A DNA stretch of 64,000 bases from Bacteroidales bacterium (GTDB taxonomy: Bacteria; Bacteroidota; Bacteroidia; Bacteroidales; UBA932). The stretch spans positions 55,004-119,003 of the forward strand of contig JAGAIM010000001.1 of assembly GCA_017626555.1 (NCBI GenBank), in the 5' to 3' direction. The notes beneath the pieces are model-generated. The model saw nothing but the letters and a program-made list of their open reading frames with translations, made no database searches and was not told where the DNA came from. Of this stretch, positions 52,581 to 61,510 are shown piece by piece (within the stretch, counting starts at the first letter, position 1; each line of letters starts with the position of its first letter). The translations under genes were made by a program, and so were the position numbers.

Positions 52581-52581
52581 T

Positions 52582-52608
52582 TGTCATCCTGAGCGAAGCG
52601 AAGGATCT
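52582..52608 (+). repeat. Dispersed GTCATCCTGAGCG repeat
   Basis: TGTCATCCTGAGCGAAGCGA then AGGATCT directly follows the stop codon at 52580. It can form a short hairpin (ATCCT with AGGAT) and is the same family as the copies at 42557 and 47385. Confidence 0.75.
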
Positions 52609-52620
52609 AAATCAGATATA

Positions 52621-53100
52621 ATGGATTTTTTAGAAGTTATAGAGAAAAGGCATAGTGTCAGGAAGTATGCTGACAGGCCTGTAGAAAAGGAAGTACTGGA
52701 TGCCATAGTGAGAGTGGCTCAGACTGCTCCTTCGTCGAGGAACAGCAAGAGTTCGGCTTTTATGATTGTGGAAGACAGGGATACTCTTGATGCTCTGGCA
52801 CAGATGAGGGACTATGGTTCTGCGCTTCTGAATGGTGCCCAGGCGGCGATAGTGGTGCTCGGAGATGAGACCAAGACCGATCTTTGGGTGGATAATTGCG
52901 CGATTTCCGCTACATTTGTGCAATTGGCTGTGACTGCTATGGATCTGGTGAGTTGTTGGGTGCATTGCAACGGCCGCCCGCGTCTGAAGGCTGAACCTGA
53001 TGGTGCCAAGGCTGAGGACTATGTACGCGAACTTCTCGGCATCAAAGAGGGTTTGTGTCCTTATTGTGTCATTGCCATCGGATATCCGGTAGAGGAATAG
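52621..53100 (+). CDS. Nitroreductase family protein
   Basis: The 159-residue FMN-binding nitroreductase fold is short for the family. It has IEKRHSVRKYADRPVEKEVL near the start (the RxSxRxY flavin site), QTAPSSRNSKSSAFMIV in the middle, and CAISATFVQLAVTAMDL, GLCPYCVIAIGYP at the end. NAD(P)H-dependent reduction is the family activity; the physiological substrate is unknown. It starts 12 nt after the repeat at 52582, which lies between it and the small periplasmic gene. Confidence 0.88.
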   Translation: MDFLEVIEKRHSVRKYADRPVEKEVLDAIVRVAQTAPSSRNSKSSAFMIVEDRDTLDALAQMRDYGSALLNGAQAAIVVLGDETKTDLWVDNCAISATFVQLAVTAMDLVSCWVHCNGRPRLKAEPDGAKAEDYVRELLGIKEGLCPYCVIAIGYPVEE

Positions 53101-53179
53101 TGTACATATTTTTTATGTGCGCCCTTGGACAATGTGAATAGTTAATTGATATTGATATAGAAGTATAAAGTTAAAAAAT

Positions 53180-54205
53180 ATGAGAGAAAAAATTGAGGCC
53201 TTGATGGCCGAAATTGCGACTTTGTCCTGCAAGAGCGAGCAGGAGATCGAGCAGGCGCGTGTGCGTCTCCTTGGAAAGAAAGGAGAAATTACTGCCCTTT
53301 TTGATGAATTCAGGACAGTGGCACCTGAACTCAAGAGAGAATTCGGACAGAAACTGAACGTACTTAAGAATACAGCGGCAGCCAAGATAGAGGAACTTAA
53401 GGAGGCGGCAGCAGAAGCACCAGAAGCAGGGGCGGCTTCATTTGACTATACAATGCCTGGAGACCCTGTACAATTGGGTTCTCGTCATCCGGTGTCTATT
53501 GCGCGTGAGGAGATTGTGAGCATCTTCCGCAAATTCGGCTACGATGTGGCCGAAGGCCCTGAAGTTGAGGATGACTGGCACGTATTCGAAGCCTTGAACT
53601 TCCCTCCGGAGCACCCGGCACGCGAGATGCAGGATACATTCTTCATCAGTGACAGTGACAATCCGGTTCTTCTCCGCACCCACACTTCTTCTGTGCAGGT
53701 ACGTGCGATGGAGAAGATGCCTCTCCCGATACGTATCGTATGTCCGGGTCGTGTGTTCAGAAATGAAGCGATTTCTGCTCGTGCACATTGCATTTTCCAT
53801 CAGGTTGAGGGACTGTATATCGATGAGAATGTGACATTTGCGGATATGAAGCAGGCTATCCTCCTCTTTGCACGCGAAATGTTCGGTGCTCAGAGCCAGA
53901 TCCGTATGCGCCCTTCATATTTTCCGTTCACAGAGCCTTCTGCCGAGATCGATGTGAGTTGTAATATCTGCGGCGGAAAGGGATGCAATGTCTGCAAGGG
54001 AACAGGCTGGCTCGAGATTATGGGTTGCGGAATGGTGGATCCGAATGTTCTTGAGGCATCCGGCATCGACAGCAAGAAATACAGCGGTTTCGCATTCGGA
54101 ATGGGTGTGGAGCGTATCGCGATGCTTAAATGGCAGGTCCGTGACCTTCGCAACTACTTCGAAAACGACCTCCGTTTCCTGAAAGAGTTCGAGACATCAC
54201 TCTAG
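53180..54205 (+). CDS. pheS: Phenylalanine-tRNA ligase alpha subunit
   Basis: The 341-residue protein has the N-terminal coiled coil (ARVRLLGKKGEITALFDEFR) and the class II catalytic core: HPVSIAREEIVSIFRKFGY, FQAL-type EALNFPPEHPARE, LLRTHTSSVQVRAME, VFRNEAISARAHCIFHQVEG and FGMGVERIAMLKW. A CNICGGKGCNVCKGTGW zinc-ribbon-like insert, present in many PheS proteins, is seen near residue 260. It charges tRNA-Phe in the cytoplasm with PheT, which is not adjacent here. A structured repeat starts directly after its stop. Confidence 0.97.
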   Translation: MREKIEALMAEIATLSCKSEQEIEQARVRLLGKKGEITALFDEFRTVAPELKREFGQKLNVLKNTAAAKIEELKEAAAEAPEAGAASFDYTMPGDPVQLGSRHPVSIAREEIVSIFRKFGYDVAEGPEVEDDWHVFEALNFPPEHPAREMQDTFFISDSDNPVLLRTHTSSVQVRAMEKMPLPIRIVCPGRVFRNEAISARAHCIFHQVEGLYIDENVTFADMKQAILLFAREMFGAQSQIRMRPSYFPFTEPSAEIDVSCNICGGKGCNVCKGTGWLEIMGCGMVDPNVLEASGIDSKKYSGFAFGMGVERIAMLKWQVRDLRNYFENDLRFLKEFETSL

Positions 54206-54206
54206 A

Positions 54207-54307
54207 AAAAACTCCAAGGCTGTACTGCAAGGCGGCATTGGCTCCCGAAAAGGGAGGGCACCCACGATAGTGGGGAGGACCGCCGGCTGTACAGCCTTGG
54301 AGTTTTT
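54207..54307. repeat. Structured multi-hairpin repeat, copy B (bidirectional terminator)
   Basis: Outer arms (54207-54225 and 54289-54307) pair over 19 nt. The part 54229-54300 is identical to 36075-36146; the only internal difference is TGC for AGT at 54226-54228, which makes one mismatched pair. The same two inner hairpins are present. It lies between convergent pheS and yqeY. Confidence 0.9.
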
Positions 54308-54318
54308 CTGTATAGGTG

Positions 54319-54768
54319 TTATGCAAGAAGTTTCTTTACGAGGGTGGATATCAGACGTCCTTCTGCAAGTCCTGCAAGTTTCTTTGTCGCCACACCCATC
54401 ACCTTACCCATATCCGATGGTTTTGTTGCTCCGACCTCTGCAATGATGGCCTTGAGTTGTTCCTCGACTTCTGATTCTGAAAGTTGCTTTGGAAGATATA
54501 CCTCCATTGCAGATGCTTCAGCAAGTTCATTCTCAGCAAGTTCAGGACGGCCGGCATCATTATATTGCTGGGCGCTTTCCTTACGTTGTTTCACGAGTTT
54601 CTGGATCAGTTTGACGATTCCTGCATCATCTATTTCTCCGGTTGCGCCTTCTGCTGTCTTGGCAAGCATAATTGCGGCCTTGATGGCTCTGAGTGAGGCC
54701 AGACGCACGGTTTCTTTCGCTTTCATTGCCGATACCATATCGGCTTGTATTCTTTTCTCGAGTTCCAT
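54319..54768 (-). CDS. yqeY: GatB/YqeY domain protein
   Basis: The 149-residue protein has the typical start LEKRIQADMVSAMKAKETVR, LASLRAIKAAIMLAKT, and the end ISTLVKKLLA. It resembles the tRNA-binding tail domain of GatB; its own role is not established. It starts 11 nt after the manC stop (same strand) and ends the minus-strand housekeeping operon, followed by the structured repeat. Confidence 0.92.
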   Translation of the reverse strand: MELEKRIQADMVSAMKAKETVRLASLRAIKAAIMLAKTAEGATGEIDDAGIVKLIQKLVKQRKESAQQYNDAGRPELAENELAEASAMEVYLPKQLSESEVEEQLKAIIAEVGATKPSDMGKVMGVATKKLAGLAEGRLISTLVKKLLA

Positions 54769-54779
54769 AATAAATCTGT

Positions 54780-55874
54780 TTATCGGTATTTTTCGTATTC
54801 CGGCATAGCGATGCCTGAGATGAAATCCTTGAATTTCTTATCGTCCTTAGGACATATCACCAAAGCATCTTCGGTGTCTATGACCATAAAGTCGGAAAGT
54901 CCCTTTACGGCGATGAGTTTTTTCTTGCCAGGCGAGACGATCAGGTTGCCCCTCGCATTTTCCAGCAGCGTCTTTTCGGCGCTTATGGCATTATCTGATA
55001 TATCCTTCGGTATGTAGTTGTATAGCGATTCCCAGGTGCCGATGTCCTGCCATCCGAATTTCGCCGGGTATATCCACGCCCTGTCGGTCTTTTCCATAAC
55101 TCCGTATCCCAGAGAAATGTTAGGGCATCCTGTATATGCTCTCTGAATGAATTCGGCTTCGATTCGGGAGCCGATGGCAGCCTCCCATCCGGCGAACTGC
55201 GCGGTGATTGCCGGAGTATGCCTTTCCATTTCTTTGCAGATGGTCTGTGCCCTCCATAGGAATATTCCTGCATTCCATAGGAATTCTCCGGTGCCGATGA
55301 ACACTTCTGCAAGATTCCTGTCGGGCTTTTCCGTGAATGTCTTGATCTGAAGCGGTTCGTTCGACCTGTATGCCTCCCTGCCTCCGTATGCCTGTACATA
55401 ACCATAATTGGTGTCCGGTCTGGTCGGGATGATTCCGAGAGTCATAAGTACGTCATTTTCGCTTATGTATCTGAATGCATTGCAGATTGTCTCGGAAAAC
55501 AGGTCGTCGTTATCTATGATGTGGTCTGACGGAAGGATTGCCACCAGGGCGTCGGGATTCCTCTTAAGGAGGACGTATGTCGAATATGCCACTGCAGGTG
55601 CGGTGTTCCTGCTGTAAGGCTCGAGAACAAGATTTTCCGGAGCGAGTTCCGGGATCTGCTCTCTTACCAGTTCCTTATACTTGTCTGCTGTGACGATGAG
55701 GATGTTGTCAGAAGGCACAATCTTCAGACATCTTTCGTATGTTTGTCGGATAAATGTCTTACCGGTCTCTGCCACGTCCAGAAACTGCTTCGGATGGGCA
55801 GTCTTGCTGATGGGCCAGAATCTTGTACCGGCTCCACCGGCCATAATCACGCAATATCGGTTGTCTGTGTTCAT
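54780..55874 (-). CDS. manC: Mannose-1-phosphate guanylyltransferase
   Basis: The 364-residue nucleotidyltransferase makes GDP-mannose from GTP and mannose-1-phosphate. Signature GGAGTRFWPISKTAHPKQFL is near the start, with ILPSDHII, FTEKPDRNLAEVF and GYGVMEKTDRAWIYPAKFGW further on. It has no C-terminal isomerase domain. I chose ATG 55874 (MNTDNRYCVIMAGG); two upstream in-frame ATGs would add an odd Tyr-rich tail. It is in the operon with yraN and yqeY. The product feeds GDP-sugar synthesis for LPS, capsule or glycoproteins. Confidence 0.93.
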   Translation of the reverse strand: MNTDNRYCVIMAGGAGTRFWPISKTAHPKQFLDVAETGKTFIRQTYERCLKIVPSDNILIVTADKYKELVREQIPELAPENLVLEPYSRNTAPAVAYSTYVLLKRNPDALVAILPSDHIIDNDDLFSETICNAFRYISENDVLMTLGIIPTRPDTNYGYVQAYGGREAYRSNEPLQIKTFTEKPDRNLAEVFIGTGEFLWNAGIFLWRAQTICKEMERHTPAITAQFAGWEAAIGSRIEAEFIQRAYTGCPNISLGYGVMEKTDRAWIYPAKFGWQDIGTWESLYNYIPKDISDNAISAEKTLLENARGNLIVSPGKKKLIAVKGLSDFMVIDTEDALVICPKDDKKFKDFISGIAMPEYEKYR

Positions 55875-55887
55875 ATAATGTGGTTTT

Positions 55888-56277
55888 TTATACATATATA
55901 GGTATATAGGCCTGCGGAAACCATTCTGTTGTGAAATTCTCACCTTTGAATGTCACTGCAACTATGTCAAAATGGCATTCGTGGTTTCCGTAAGGAAGGC
56001 CTTTCCTGCTGTTGAGAAAGCCCAGGGCAGCCCTGGTTATGCGTTTCTGCTTGCCTTTGTCCACATTGCACTGTGGCGGTGCCTGTATGCTGTCTCTGCG
56101 GGTCTTTACTTCCACAAAATGTATTCCAGAGGGGTCGAGAGATATTATATCGATCTCAAGATGACTTGCCCTCCAGTTCCTTTCCAGTATTATGTGTCCC
56201 ATATCCTGCAGAAGTCTGCAGGCAATATCTTCTCCTGTACGTCCTAAATTTCGTCTGTGATTTCCTTCACTCTCCAT
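55888..56277 (-). CDS. yraN: YraN family protein (UPF0102, endonuclease-like fold)
   Basis: The 129-residue protein has the family pattern NLGRTGEDIACRLLQDMGH, ERNWRASHLEIDIISLD, IHFVEVKTR, with the PD-(D/E)xK-type acids and Lys visible (LEID...VEVK). Function is not established; Holliday-junction-resolvase-like activity is suggested for relatives. It overlaps the 3' end of the upstream lipoprotein gene by 34 nt, indicating coupled translation. Confidence 0.9.
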   Translation of the reverse strand: MESEGNHRRNLGRTGEDIACRLLQDMGHIILERNWRASHLEIDIISLDPSGIHFVEVKTRRDSIQAPPQCNVDKGKQKRITRAALGFLNSRKGLPYGNHECHFDIVAVTFKGENFTTEWFPQAYIPIYV

Positions 56278-56690
56278 TCTCCCTCCTCCTTTTGTACAGC
56301 AGCCTTTCTTTTCAGGATATTTCCTTCTGCCTCAATCGTGTAATACACTGTCCTTGCCTCACCTTCCTTGCCGGTCTTTTCAATATTTATGGCCGATCCG
56401 GAAAGAAGCGAGGATGCAATGGCAAGTGCGCTGCTGTCCTGCCTCTGCAATGTCTCCCAGGTCCGTATGTAATTTTCTATATATTCCTTCATCGATGTGG
56501 TGTCGCAGAGGCTCCTTGCTTTATCGAAATCGCCTCCTGCAATGGCTCTGTTGAATGCTTCTACGACTTCTGACGGTCCCATTTCCACACTATCTCCTTC
56601 TTTGCATCCGGTTCCTATGAGAAATGCGAAGGCTGCAGATGCTCCCAGGAATATTCCTGCGATGAATGCTTTTTTATATATCGTTTTCAT
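56244..56690 (-). CDS. DUF4878-like small lipoprotein
   Basis: The 148-residue product has a hydrophobic leader (FIAGIFLGASAAFAFLIG) then TGC, a possible lipidation site, and a cystatin/NTF2-like body (PSEVVEAFNRAIAGGDFDKA, TVYYTIEAEGNILKR, EGEWRVKEI). This is the pattern of DUF4878-like proteins. The ATG at 56690 is just downstream of the mutS2 stop. It overlaps the yraN start by 34 nt. Confidence 0.78.
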   Translation of the reverse strand: MKTIYKKAFIAGIFLGASAAFAFLIGTGCKEGDSVEMGPSEVVEAFNRAIAGGDFDKARSLCDTTSMKEYIENYIRTWETLQRQDSSALAIASSLLSGSAINIEKTGKEGEARTVYYTIEAEGNILKRKAAVQKEEGEWRVKEITDEI

Positions 56691-56691
56691 T

Positions 56692-59241
56692 TCATTCGAA
56701 ATTGACAATTGTTACTCCCGTTCCGCCGAACTGTATATGTTCGTCTCTTACGCTTGCCACTCCGGGCATAGTCCTTATCAGTTTCTGGAGTTCGTCACGC
56801 AGCACTCCTGTGCCTTTGCCGTGTATGATCCTGACACTTGACACTCCGAGCATAATCGCATCATCGACATATCTCGTCACTTTTTCCACGGCATCGTTGA
56901 GCCTTTCGCCTCTGACATCCATTTCTGTGCTGAAATTGAGTTTCCTTTCACTTATCGAAGAGTCATATCTTACTGCGGCAACAGGTCTGGCGGTTTCTTT
57001 TACTGCGCTCTTGAACTCGTTCGATGTGATTCTTTCCACTTTATCCAGAGGCATTTTGCTGCTGATGTTGCCTATTACCACGACAACAGCCTTCGAAGAT
57101 ACCTTGGCCACTTCTCCGACCATACCGTTCTCCTTCACGCGTACTTTTTCTCCCGCTTTAAGCGGCGCGGAACGGAAAGCCTCTATCCTTTCTTTCTCAG
57201 CCTGCTGCTCCATCATTTCCTGCACGACCTTGTCATCGGCTTTCTTTGCCTTCCTTTGTTTCTGTCGTTCCTTGCGGGCATCCAACTGCTTGATCTTGCG
57301 CTCTATGTAATCGTCCTTCTCCTTCTGTTCCTTCTCTTTCTTTGCCGCCAGAATGGACATAAAGTCCTGAAGTTCCTTTCTCGCTTCCTGGGTTTCTTCC
57401 TTTGATGCCTGGGATTCTCTGATGGTCCTGATGGTGTTCTCCACCTGTTTGTTGGCACCTTTTATGATTTCTTCCGCTTCTTTCTTTGCCTCATCCAGAA
57501 TGTCCTTCTTCAGTTGCTTGATCTGCTGGAGTTCCTTCTGGTACTTGTCGGTGATATTCTCAAGCGTTTTGTCTGTATGCTTGATACGCTCGAGTTTCTC
57601 ATCCAGAGCCTTCCTGTTGCGCGCAATCTTGCGCAGGTTTCTCTCGATGCCCACGAACTCTTCACCTGCACGGCTTTCCGCATCCTTTATGATGTTTTCG
57701 GGAAGTCCCATCTTGCGTGCAAGTTCGAATGCGAATGAATTGCCGGGCAGTCCCATTTCAAGTTTGAAGAGCGGTGCTATGTTCTTTACATCGAACATCA
57801 TTGCTCCGTTGAGCACTCCGGTGTCAGGCGAGGCGTATAGTTTCAGATTGGTATAGTGAGTGGTGATCACACCGTATGTTCCTCTTTGATCCAATTCGCT
57901 CAAAATAGCCTCGGCGATGGCTCCTCCGGCGGCAGGCTCTGTACCTGAACCGAATTCGTCGATCAGCACAAGGGTCTTTTCGTCTGCCTTTGCAAGCATA
58001 TCCTTCATATTGCCGAGGAATGAACTGTAGGTGCTGAGGTCATTGTCGATGGACTGGTCATCTCCTATGTCAACCATTATTCTGTCGAATACAAGCATTT
58101 CCGATGTCTCTGATGTCGGAATGAGCATTCCCCACTGGAACATATACTGGAGAAGTCCGACGGTCTTCAGACATACAGACTTTCCACCGGCATTAGGACC
58201 CGAAATAAGCAGGATATGCTTTTCTGGAGTGAGACTCGCCGTCAGAGGTACTATTTCCTTCTTTTCCTTCCGAAGGGCTCTTTCCAGAAGAGGATGCCTT
58301 GCTTTCCGGAGATTCATCTGGCCGTCTTCGGATATGACAGGCATTCCGGCGATGAGGTCAAGGGCTATCTGAGCCTTGGCCATAATGAAATCTATCTCAC
58401 CGAGATATTTTGCGGCATTGAGCAGATCTGGGATGTACGGTCGCAGAAAGTCAGTGAATTCCAGCAGGATGCGCAGGATTTCCCTTTGTTCGGAAAATTT
58501 GAGTTCCTTGATCTGATTGTCCAGTTCCACCACTTCGGCAGGCTCGATGAATGCCGTCTTTCCTGTGGCTGACTCGTCATAAATGAATCCTGGAATCCTC
58601 TTTTTGTTGGCTGCACTGACTGGTATGAGCATCTTCCCGTCGCGGATGGATACTCCTGCATCGCTATCGACTATGCCCTCTTCCTGTGCCTTCTTCAAAA
58701 TGGCGTTCATACGACGGGATATGGTTCCTTCCTTTTCCCGAAGCGTCTTCCTTATCTCGTAGAGTGCGTCCGATGCTGTATCCTTCACGTCTCCGTAACG
58801 GTCCAGAATCAGATCTATCCTTCTCTGCACTTCCGGGAAATTGAGGATGCGCGAACTCATCCTCTTGAGGTTGGGATATACTCCGTCCTTTATCCCATCG
58901 AAAAATGATGTGACCTTCCGGAGAGTATCCAGCATAGTCTTGAGTTTGCGTAGCGAGAGGAGGTCTATTGCTGCGGAACTTGTCTCAAGAGGTTTGAGGA
59001 AATCTATGCAGTCTATGAAGCCTCCTGACGGGAAACTATCCTCAAACATCATAATGAGGCGCATTTCATCAGTCAGGAGAAGTCTCTTGCGGATATGCGA
59101 CGGGTTGGTGGAAAAGGTTTCTGTTGCGGTCCTTTCCACAGCGTATGATGTGGAGCATCTGTCAGAAATGAGATTCCTTATCCTGTCGAATCCTATCTTC
59201 TGCTCCAGTCTTCTGTCTATTGTTCTCTTTTTCTCTTCCAA
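56692..59241 (-). CDS. mutS2: Endonuclease MutS2
   Basis: The 849-residue protein has the MutS core and ATPase (ISGPNAGGKSVCLKTVG Walker A, then LVLIDEFGSGTEPAAGGAIA Walker B, and THYTNLKLYA), a long coiled coil (about 560-680) and a C-terminal Smr nuclease domain (MDVRGERLNDAVEKV, RIIHGKGTGVLRDEL). It has no mismatch-recognition domain. MutS2 acts in suppression of recombination and in ribosome rescue in some bacteria. It sits in a run with cdaA upstream and small genes downstream. Confidence 0.96.
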   Translation of the reverse strand: MEEKKRTIDRRLEQKIGFDRIRNLISDRCSTSYAVERTATETFSTNPSHIRKRLLLTDEMRLIMMFEDSFPSGGFIDCIDFLKPLETSSAAIDLLSLRKLKTMLDTLRKVTSFFDGIKDGVYPNLKRMSSRILNFPEVQRRIDLILDRYGDVKDTASDALYEIRKTLREKEGTISRRMNAILKKAQEEGIVDSDAGVSIRDGKMLIPVSAANKKRIPGFIYDESATGKTAFIEPAEVVELDNQIKELKFSEQREILRILLEFTDFLRPYIPDLLNAAKYLGEIDFIMAKAQIALDLIAGMPVISEDGQMNLRKARHPLLERALRKEKKEIVPLTASLTPEKHILLISGPNAGGKSVCLKTVGLLQYMFQWGMLIPTSETSEMLVFDRIMVDIGDDQSIDNDLSTYSSFLGNMKDMLAKADEKTLVLIDEFGSGTEPAAGGAIAEAILSELDQRGTYGVITTHYTNLKLYASPDTGVLNGAMMFDVKNIAPLFKLEMGLPGNSFAFELARKMGLPENIIKDAESRAGEEFVGIERNLRKIARNRKALDEKLERIKHTDKTLENITDKYQKELQQIKQLKKDILDEAKKEAEEIIKGANKQVENTIRTIRESQASKEETQEARKELQDFMSILAAKKEKEQKEKDDYIERKIKQLDARKERQKQRKAKKADDKVVQEMMEQQAEKERIEAFRSAPLKAGEKVRVKENGMVGEVAKVSSKAVVVVIGNISSKMPLDKVERITSNEFKSAVKETARPVAAVRYDSSISERKLNFSTEMDVRGERLNDAVEKVTRYVDDAIMLGVSSVRIIHGKGTGVLRDELQKLIRTMPGVASVRDEHIQFGGTGVTIVNFE

Positions 59242-59260
59242 GTCTTTCTCTCCTATATGA

Positions 59261-59287
59261 CGTCACAACCCTCGCGGGCCTGTGACG
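59261..59287 (-). terminator. Hairpin between cdaA and mutS2
   Basis: CGTCACA (59261-59267) pairs with TGTGACG (59281-59287), with CCC/GGG inside. It begins 1 nt after the cdaA stop in the reading direction and has no T-run, so it may attenuate rather than end transcription. Confidence 0.4.
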
Positions 59288-59288
59288 G

Positions 59289-60098
59289 CTATTCCTCTCC
59301 TAAAGCAGTGTTCAGGAGAAGTTTCAATTCGTTGATGTTGCGGATAGGAGTTACTGTGCCTCCCTTTACAAAAGATATCTGACCTGTCTCTTCCGATACT
59401 ACTATCGCGTCGGCATCTGTCTCTTCGGTCACACCGATGGCTGCTTTATGTCTCATTCCGTAGTTGGCCGGGATGTTGCTCCTTTCTGTTATAGGCAGCG
59501 TACATCTTGCGGCTGCAATGCGTCCTCCTGAAATGACAAGTGCTCCGTCGTGAAGAGGAGAATTCTTGAAGAAAAGATTCATTATCAGGCGACGGTGGAT
59601 AGCAGCGTCAATACGGTCGCCGGTACTGATGATTTCTTCAAGTGATGCCTTGTGTGCTATTACGATCAAGGCTCCTGTCTTGTCCTCCGACATACGGCGG
59701 CAGGCTTCGGTCAGGTCGTTCACGGCATTGCTTCCGGTAATGTTGGCACTCTTGCGGTTCTTTCCGAGAATCTTGTCCAGTATGGCTTTCCCTTGTCTGC
59801 TGTTCATATATCTGCTTCCGAGTCTCATAAGGAATTTCCTGATCTCGGGCTGGAATATCACGATGACAGCGATAAGTCCCACATCCAGAACAGTTTCCAT
59901 AATGTTGGTCATCAGTCTCATATTGAAGGCTGAAACGATGACCCTGATCACGTAGAGTGATATTATGGCCACAAATATGCTCATTGCGGAAGTGCCTCTG
60001 ATCCACCTGAATACGATGTAGATCAGAAGGGCGAGGAGCAGGATGTCCAGGATGTCGGCAAGCGACAGTTGAAGGAAACCGAAAATAGCCAGTATCAT
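59289..60098 (-). CDS. cdaA: Diadenylate cyclase CdaA
   Basis: The 269-residue membrane enzyme makes c-di-AMP from two ATP. Three N-terminal transmembrane helices (ILDILLLALLIYIVFRW, MSIFVAIISLYVIRVIV, TVLDVGLIAVIVIF) precede the DAC domain with the DGA motif (SPLHDGALVISGG) and the second motif GMRHKAAIGV, where the usual RHR is RHK. It is divergent from the phosphoesterase at 60212. c-di-AMP controls potassium and cell-wall homeostasis in other bacteria. Confidence 0.94.
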   Translation of the reverse strand: MILAIFGFLQLSLADILDILLLALLIYIVFRWIRGTSAMSIFVAIISLYVIRVIVSAFNMRLMTNIMETVLDVGLIAVIVIFQPEIRKFLMRLGSRYMNSRQGKAILDKILGKNRKSANITGSNAVNDLTEACRRMSEDKTGALIVIAHKASLEEIISTGDRIDAAIHRRLIMNLFFKNSPLHDGALVISGGRIAAARCTLPITERSNIPANYGMRHKAAIGVTEETDADAIVVSEETGQISFVKGGTVTPIRNINELKLLLNTALGEE

Positions 60099-60119
60099 AT
60101 ACCTTTATATATATCCGCG

Positions 60120-60127
60120 CAAAGATA
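60120..60127 (-). promoter_or_regulatory. -7 promoter element (TATCTTTG) for cdaA
   Basis: The reverse strand reads TATCTTTG, 21 nt from the cdaA ATG at 60098. Confidence 0.55.
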
Positions 60128-60181
60128 CTCATAATTTGTATTTGTTGCTCCGTTATTGAGAAATATCTTGGAAACAGTTTC

Positions 60182-60189
60182 TATATTTG
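60182..60189 (+). promoter_or_regulatory. -7 promoter element (TATATTTG) for the metallophosphoesterase
   Basis: TATATTTG lies 22 nt before the ATG at 60212 and is back to back with the cdaA promoter. Confidence 0.5.
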
Positions 60190-60211
60190 CGTCAATTAAA
60201 ACTACCGGAAG

Positions 60212-61399
60212 ATGAAAAAGATATTTGCAGTTATTGTTGTCCTTGTTTCGATGATGTTCGAGGCAGGGGCGGTCCTCAGACCTGACATTAAGTACGGTCC
60301 GTGGGTACAGAATGTCGGTGAGACTGAATTTACTGTTTTGTGGACTTCCCAGGAGAAGGTTTTTGCCTGGGTGGAGGTGGCTCCTGATGATGGTACCGCA
60401 TTTGAAAGTTGCGTTCGTCCGAGATTTTATCAGACAGTTGCGGGAAGGCGTGTGGCAGGGAAGGATCATTGTGTGAGGGTGTCCGGACTGGAGCCTGGAA
60501 AAGGCTACAGATACCGTATTTACGGCAAGGTGGTCGAGGATGACGGTGATGCATACGCTACGCGTTTCGGTCCGACAGGCAGAATCTCCATAAAAGGGAA
60601 TGGTGTCATCAGAACCTTTGACCACAATGCGTCCCGATGCAGATTTGTAATGGTGAATGACATACACGGAGATGATGAACGTTATCGTACTCTGACTGAG
60701 GGCGTCAATGCTGATGATGTCGATTTCCTTCTTATGAACGGAGATATGGTTTCTTATATCACCGACATAGATACTACGCTTGCACACGTGTTCGGTGCCA
60801 TCCCGGATCTTATTTCTGACGTGCCCTCTGTGTGGGTGAGAGGCAATCACGAGACAAGAGGCCGTGAATTCTTCCTGCTGCAGAAGTATGTTCCGACTCC
60901 GACAGGCGAACCGTATTACCTTTTCCGTCAGGGACCTGTGGCCTTCCTTGTTCTTGATGCCGGCGAAGACAAGCCTGATGCAAGTGTGGAGTATTCAGGG
61001 ACGGCCGATTATGATACCTATCGTCAGTGTGAACTCGACTGGCTGAAGCAGGCTGTGAAGGATCCTCTGTTTGCCGAGGCTCCTGTAAAGGTGGCTCTGA
61101 TGCATATTCCGGCCATTTTGAGGACTGACAGTTGGTATGGGCAGAAATGGGTGAATACGCATTTTGTTCCTGTGCTCAATGAGGCCGGTGTGGATATTCT
61201 TCTTAGCGGACATCATCATACGCATATCTATGTCGAGGCAGGAGAGTGCGGGAATGAGTTTCCTATCCTTGCGAACGACGATACGGACCGTCTTGAATTC
61301 GAAGCGGACACAAACGGTTATGTGATACGTACATACAATGTTGATGGCAAGGAAACCTCCGCTTATGCATTTCCGTCAGGTGGCGAAAAAAGTTATTAA
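60212..61399 (+). CDS. Purple-acid-phosphatase-like metallophosphoesterase
   Basis: The 395-residue secreted protein has a signal peptide (IFAVIVVLVSMMFEAGA), an N-terminal Fn3-like domain (YGPWVQNVGETEFTVLWTS) and a calcineurin-type phosphoesterase domain. Metal-binding motifs are NDIHGDD, MNGDMV, GNHE, LMHIP and SGHHHTHI. The typical purple acid phosphatase tyrosine was not confirmed. Probably periplasmic, hydrolysing phosphomonoesters. Single gene, with the ribosomal promoter starting 22 nt after its stop. Confidence 0.88.
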   Translation: MKKIFAVIVVLVSMMFEAGAVLRPDIKYGPWVQNVGETEFTVLWTSQEKVFAWVEVAPDDGTAFESCVRPRFYQTVAGRRVAGKDHCVRVSGLEPGKGYRYRIYGKVVEDDGDAYATRFGPTGRISIKGNGVIRTFDHNASRCRFVMVNDIHGDDERYRTLTEGVNADDVDFLLMNGDMVSYITDIDTTLAHVFGAIPDLISDVPSVWVRGNHETRGREFFLLQKYVPTPTGEPYYLFRQGPVAFLVLDAGEDKPDASVEYSGTADYDTYRQCELDWLKQAVKDPLFAEAPVKVALMHIPAILRTDSWYGQKWVNTHFVPVLNEAGVDILLSGHHHTHIYVEAGECGNEFPILANDDTDRLEFEADTNGYVIRTYNVDGKETSAYAFPSGGEKSY

Positions 61400-61419
61400 C
61401 AATTTTTTCGCGTAAAATA

Positions 61420-61449
61420 TTGAAAATAAAGATATTATTCGTATATTTG
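61420..61449 (+). promoter_or_regulatory. Strong promoter of the rplC operon
   Basis: TTG (61420-61422), 19 nt, then TATATTTG (61442-61449) is a near-perfect Bacteroidota promoter. Transcription should start near 61456, giving a leader of about 55 nt with a CCCGC/GCGGG hairpin at 61453-61473. Confidence 0.7.
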
Positions 61450-61510
61450 CAGCCCGCAAAAATGTAAAGCGGGATGTAAAGTATTTATAATCAATTAATT
61501 AAACAAACCA

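Noticed and set aside
60095-60850. A 251-codon minus-strand frame overlapping the phosphoesterase and the cdaA promoter
   Set aside because: It crosses two promoters and the well-supported phosphoesterase gene.
61462-61467. ATGTAA start-stop in the rplC leader hairpin
   Set aside because: Start-stop pairs are frequent by chance in AT-rich leaders; no other sign of translational control.
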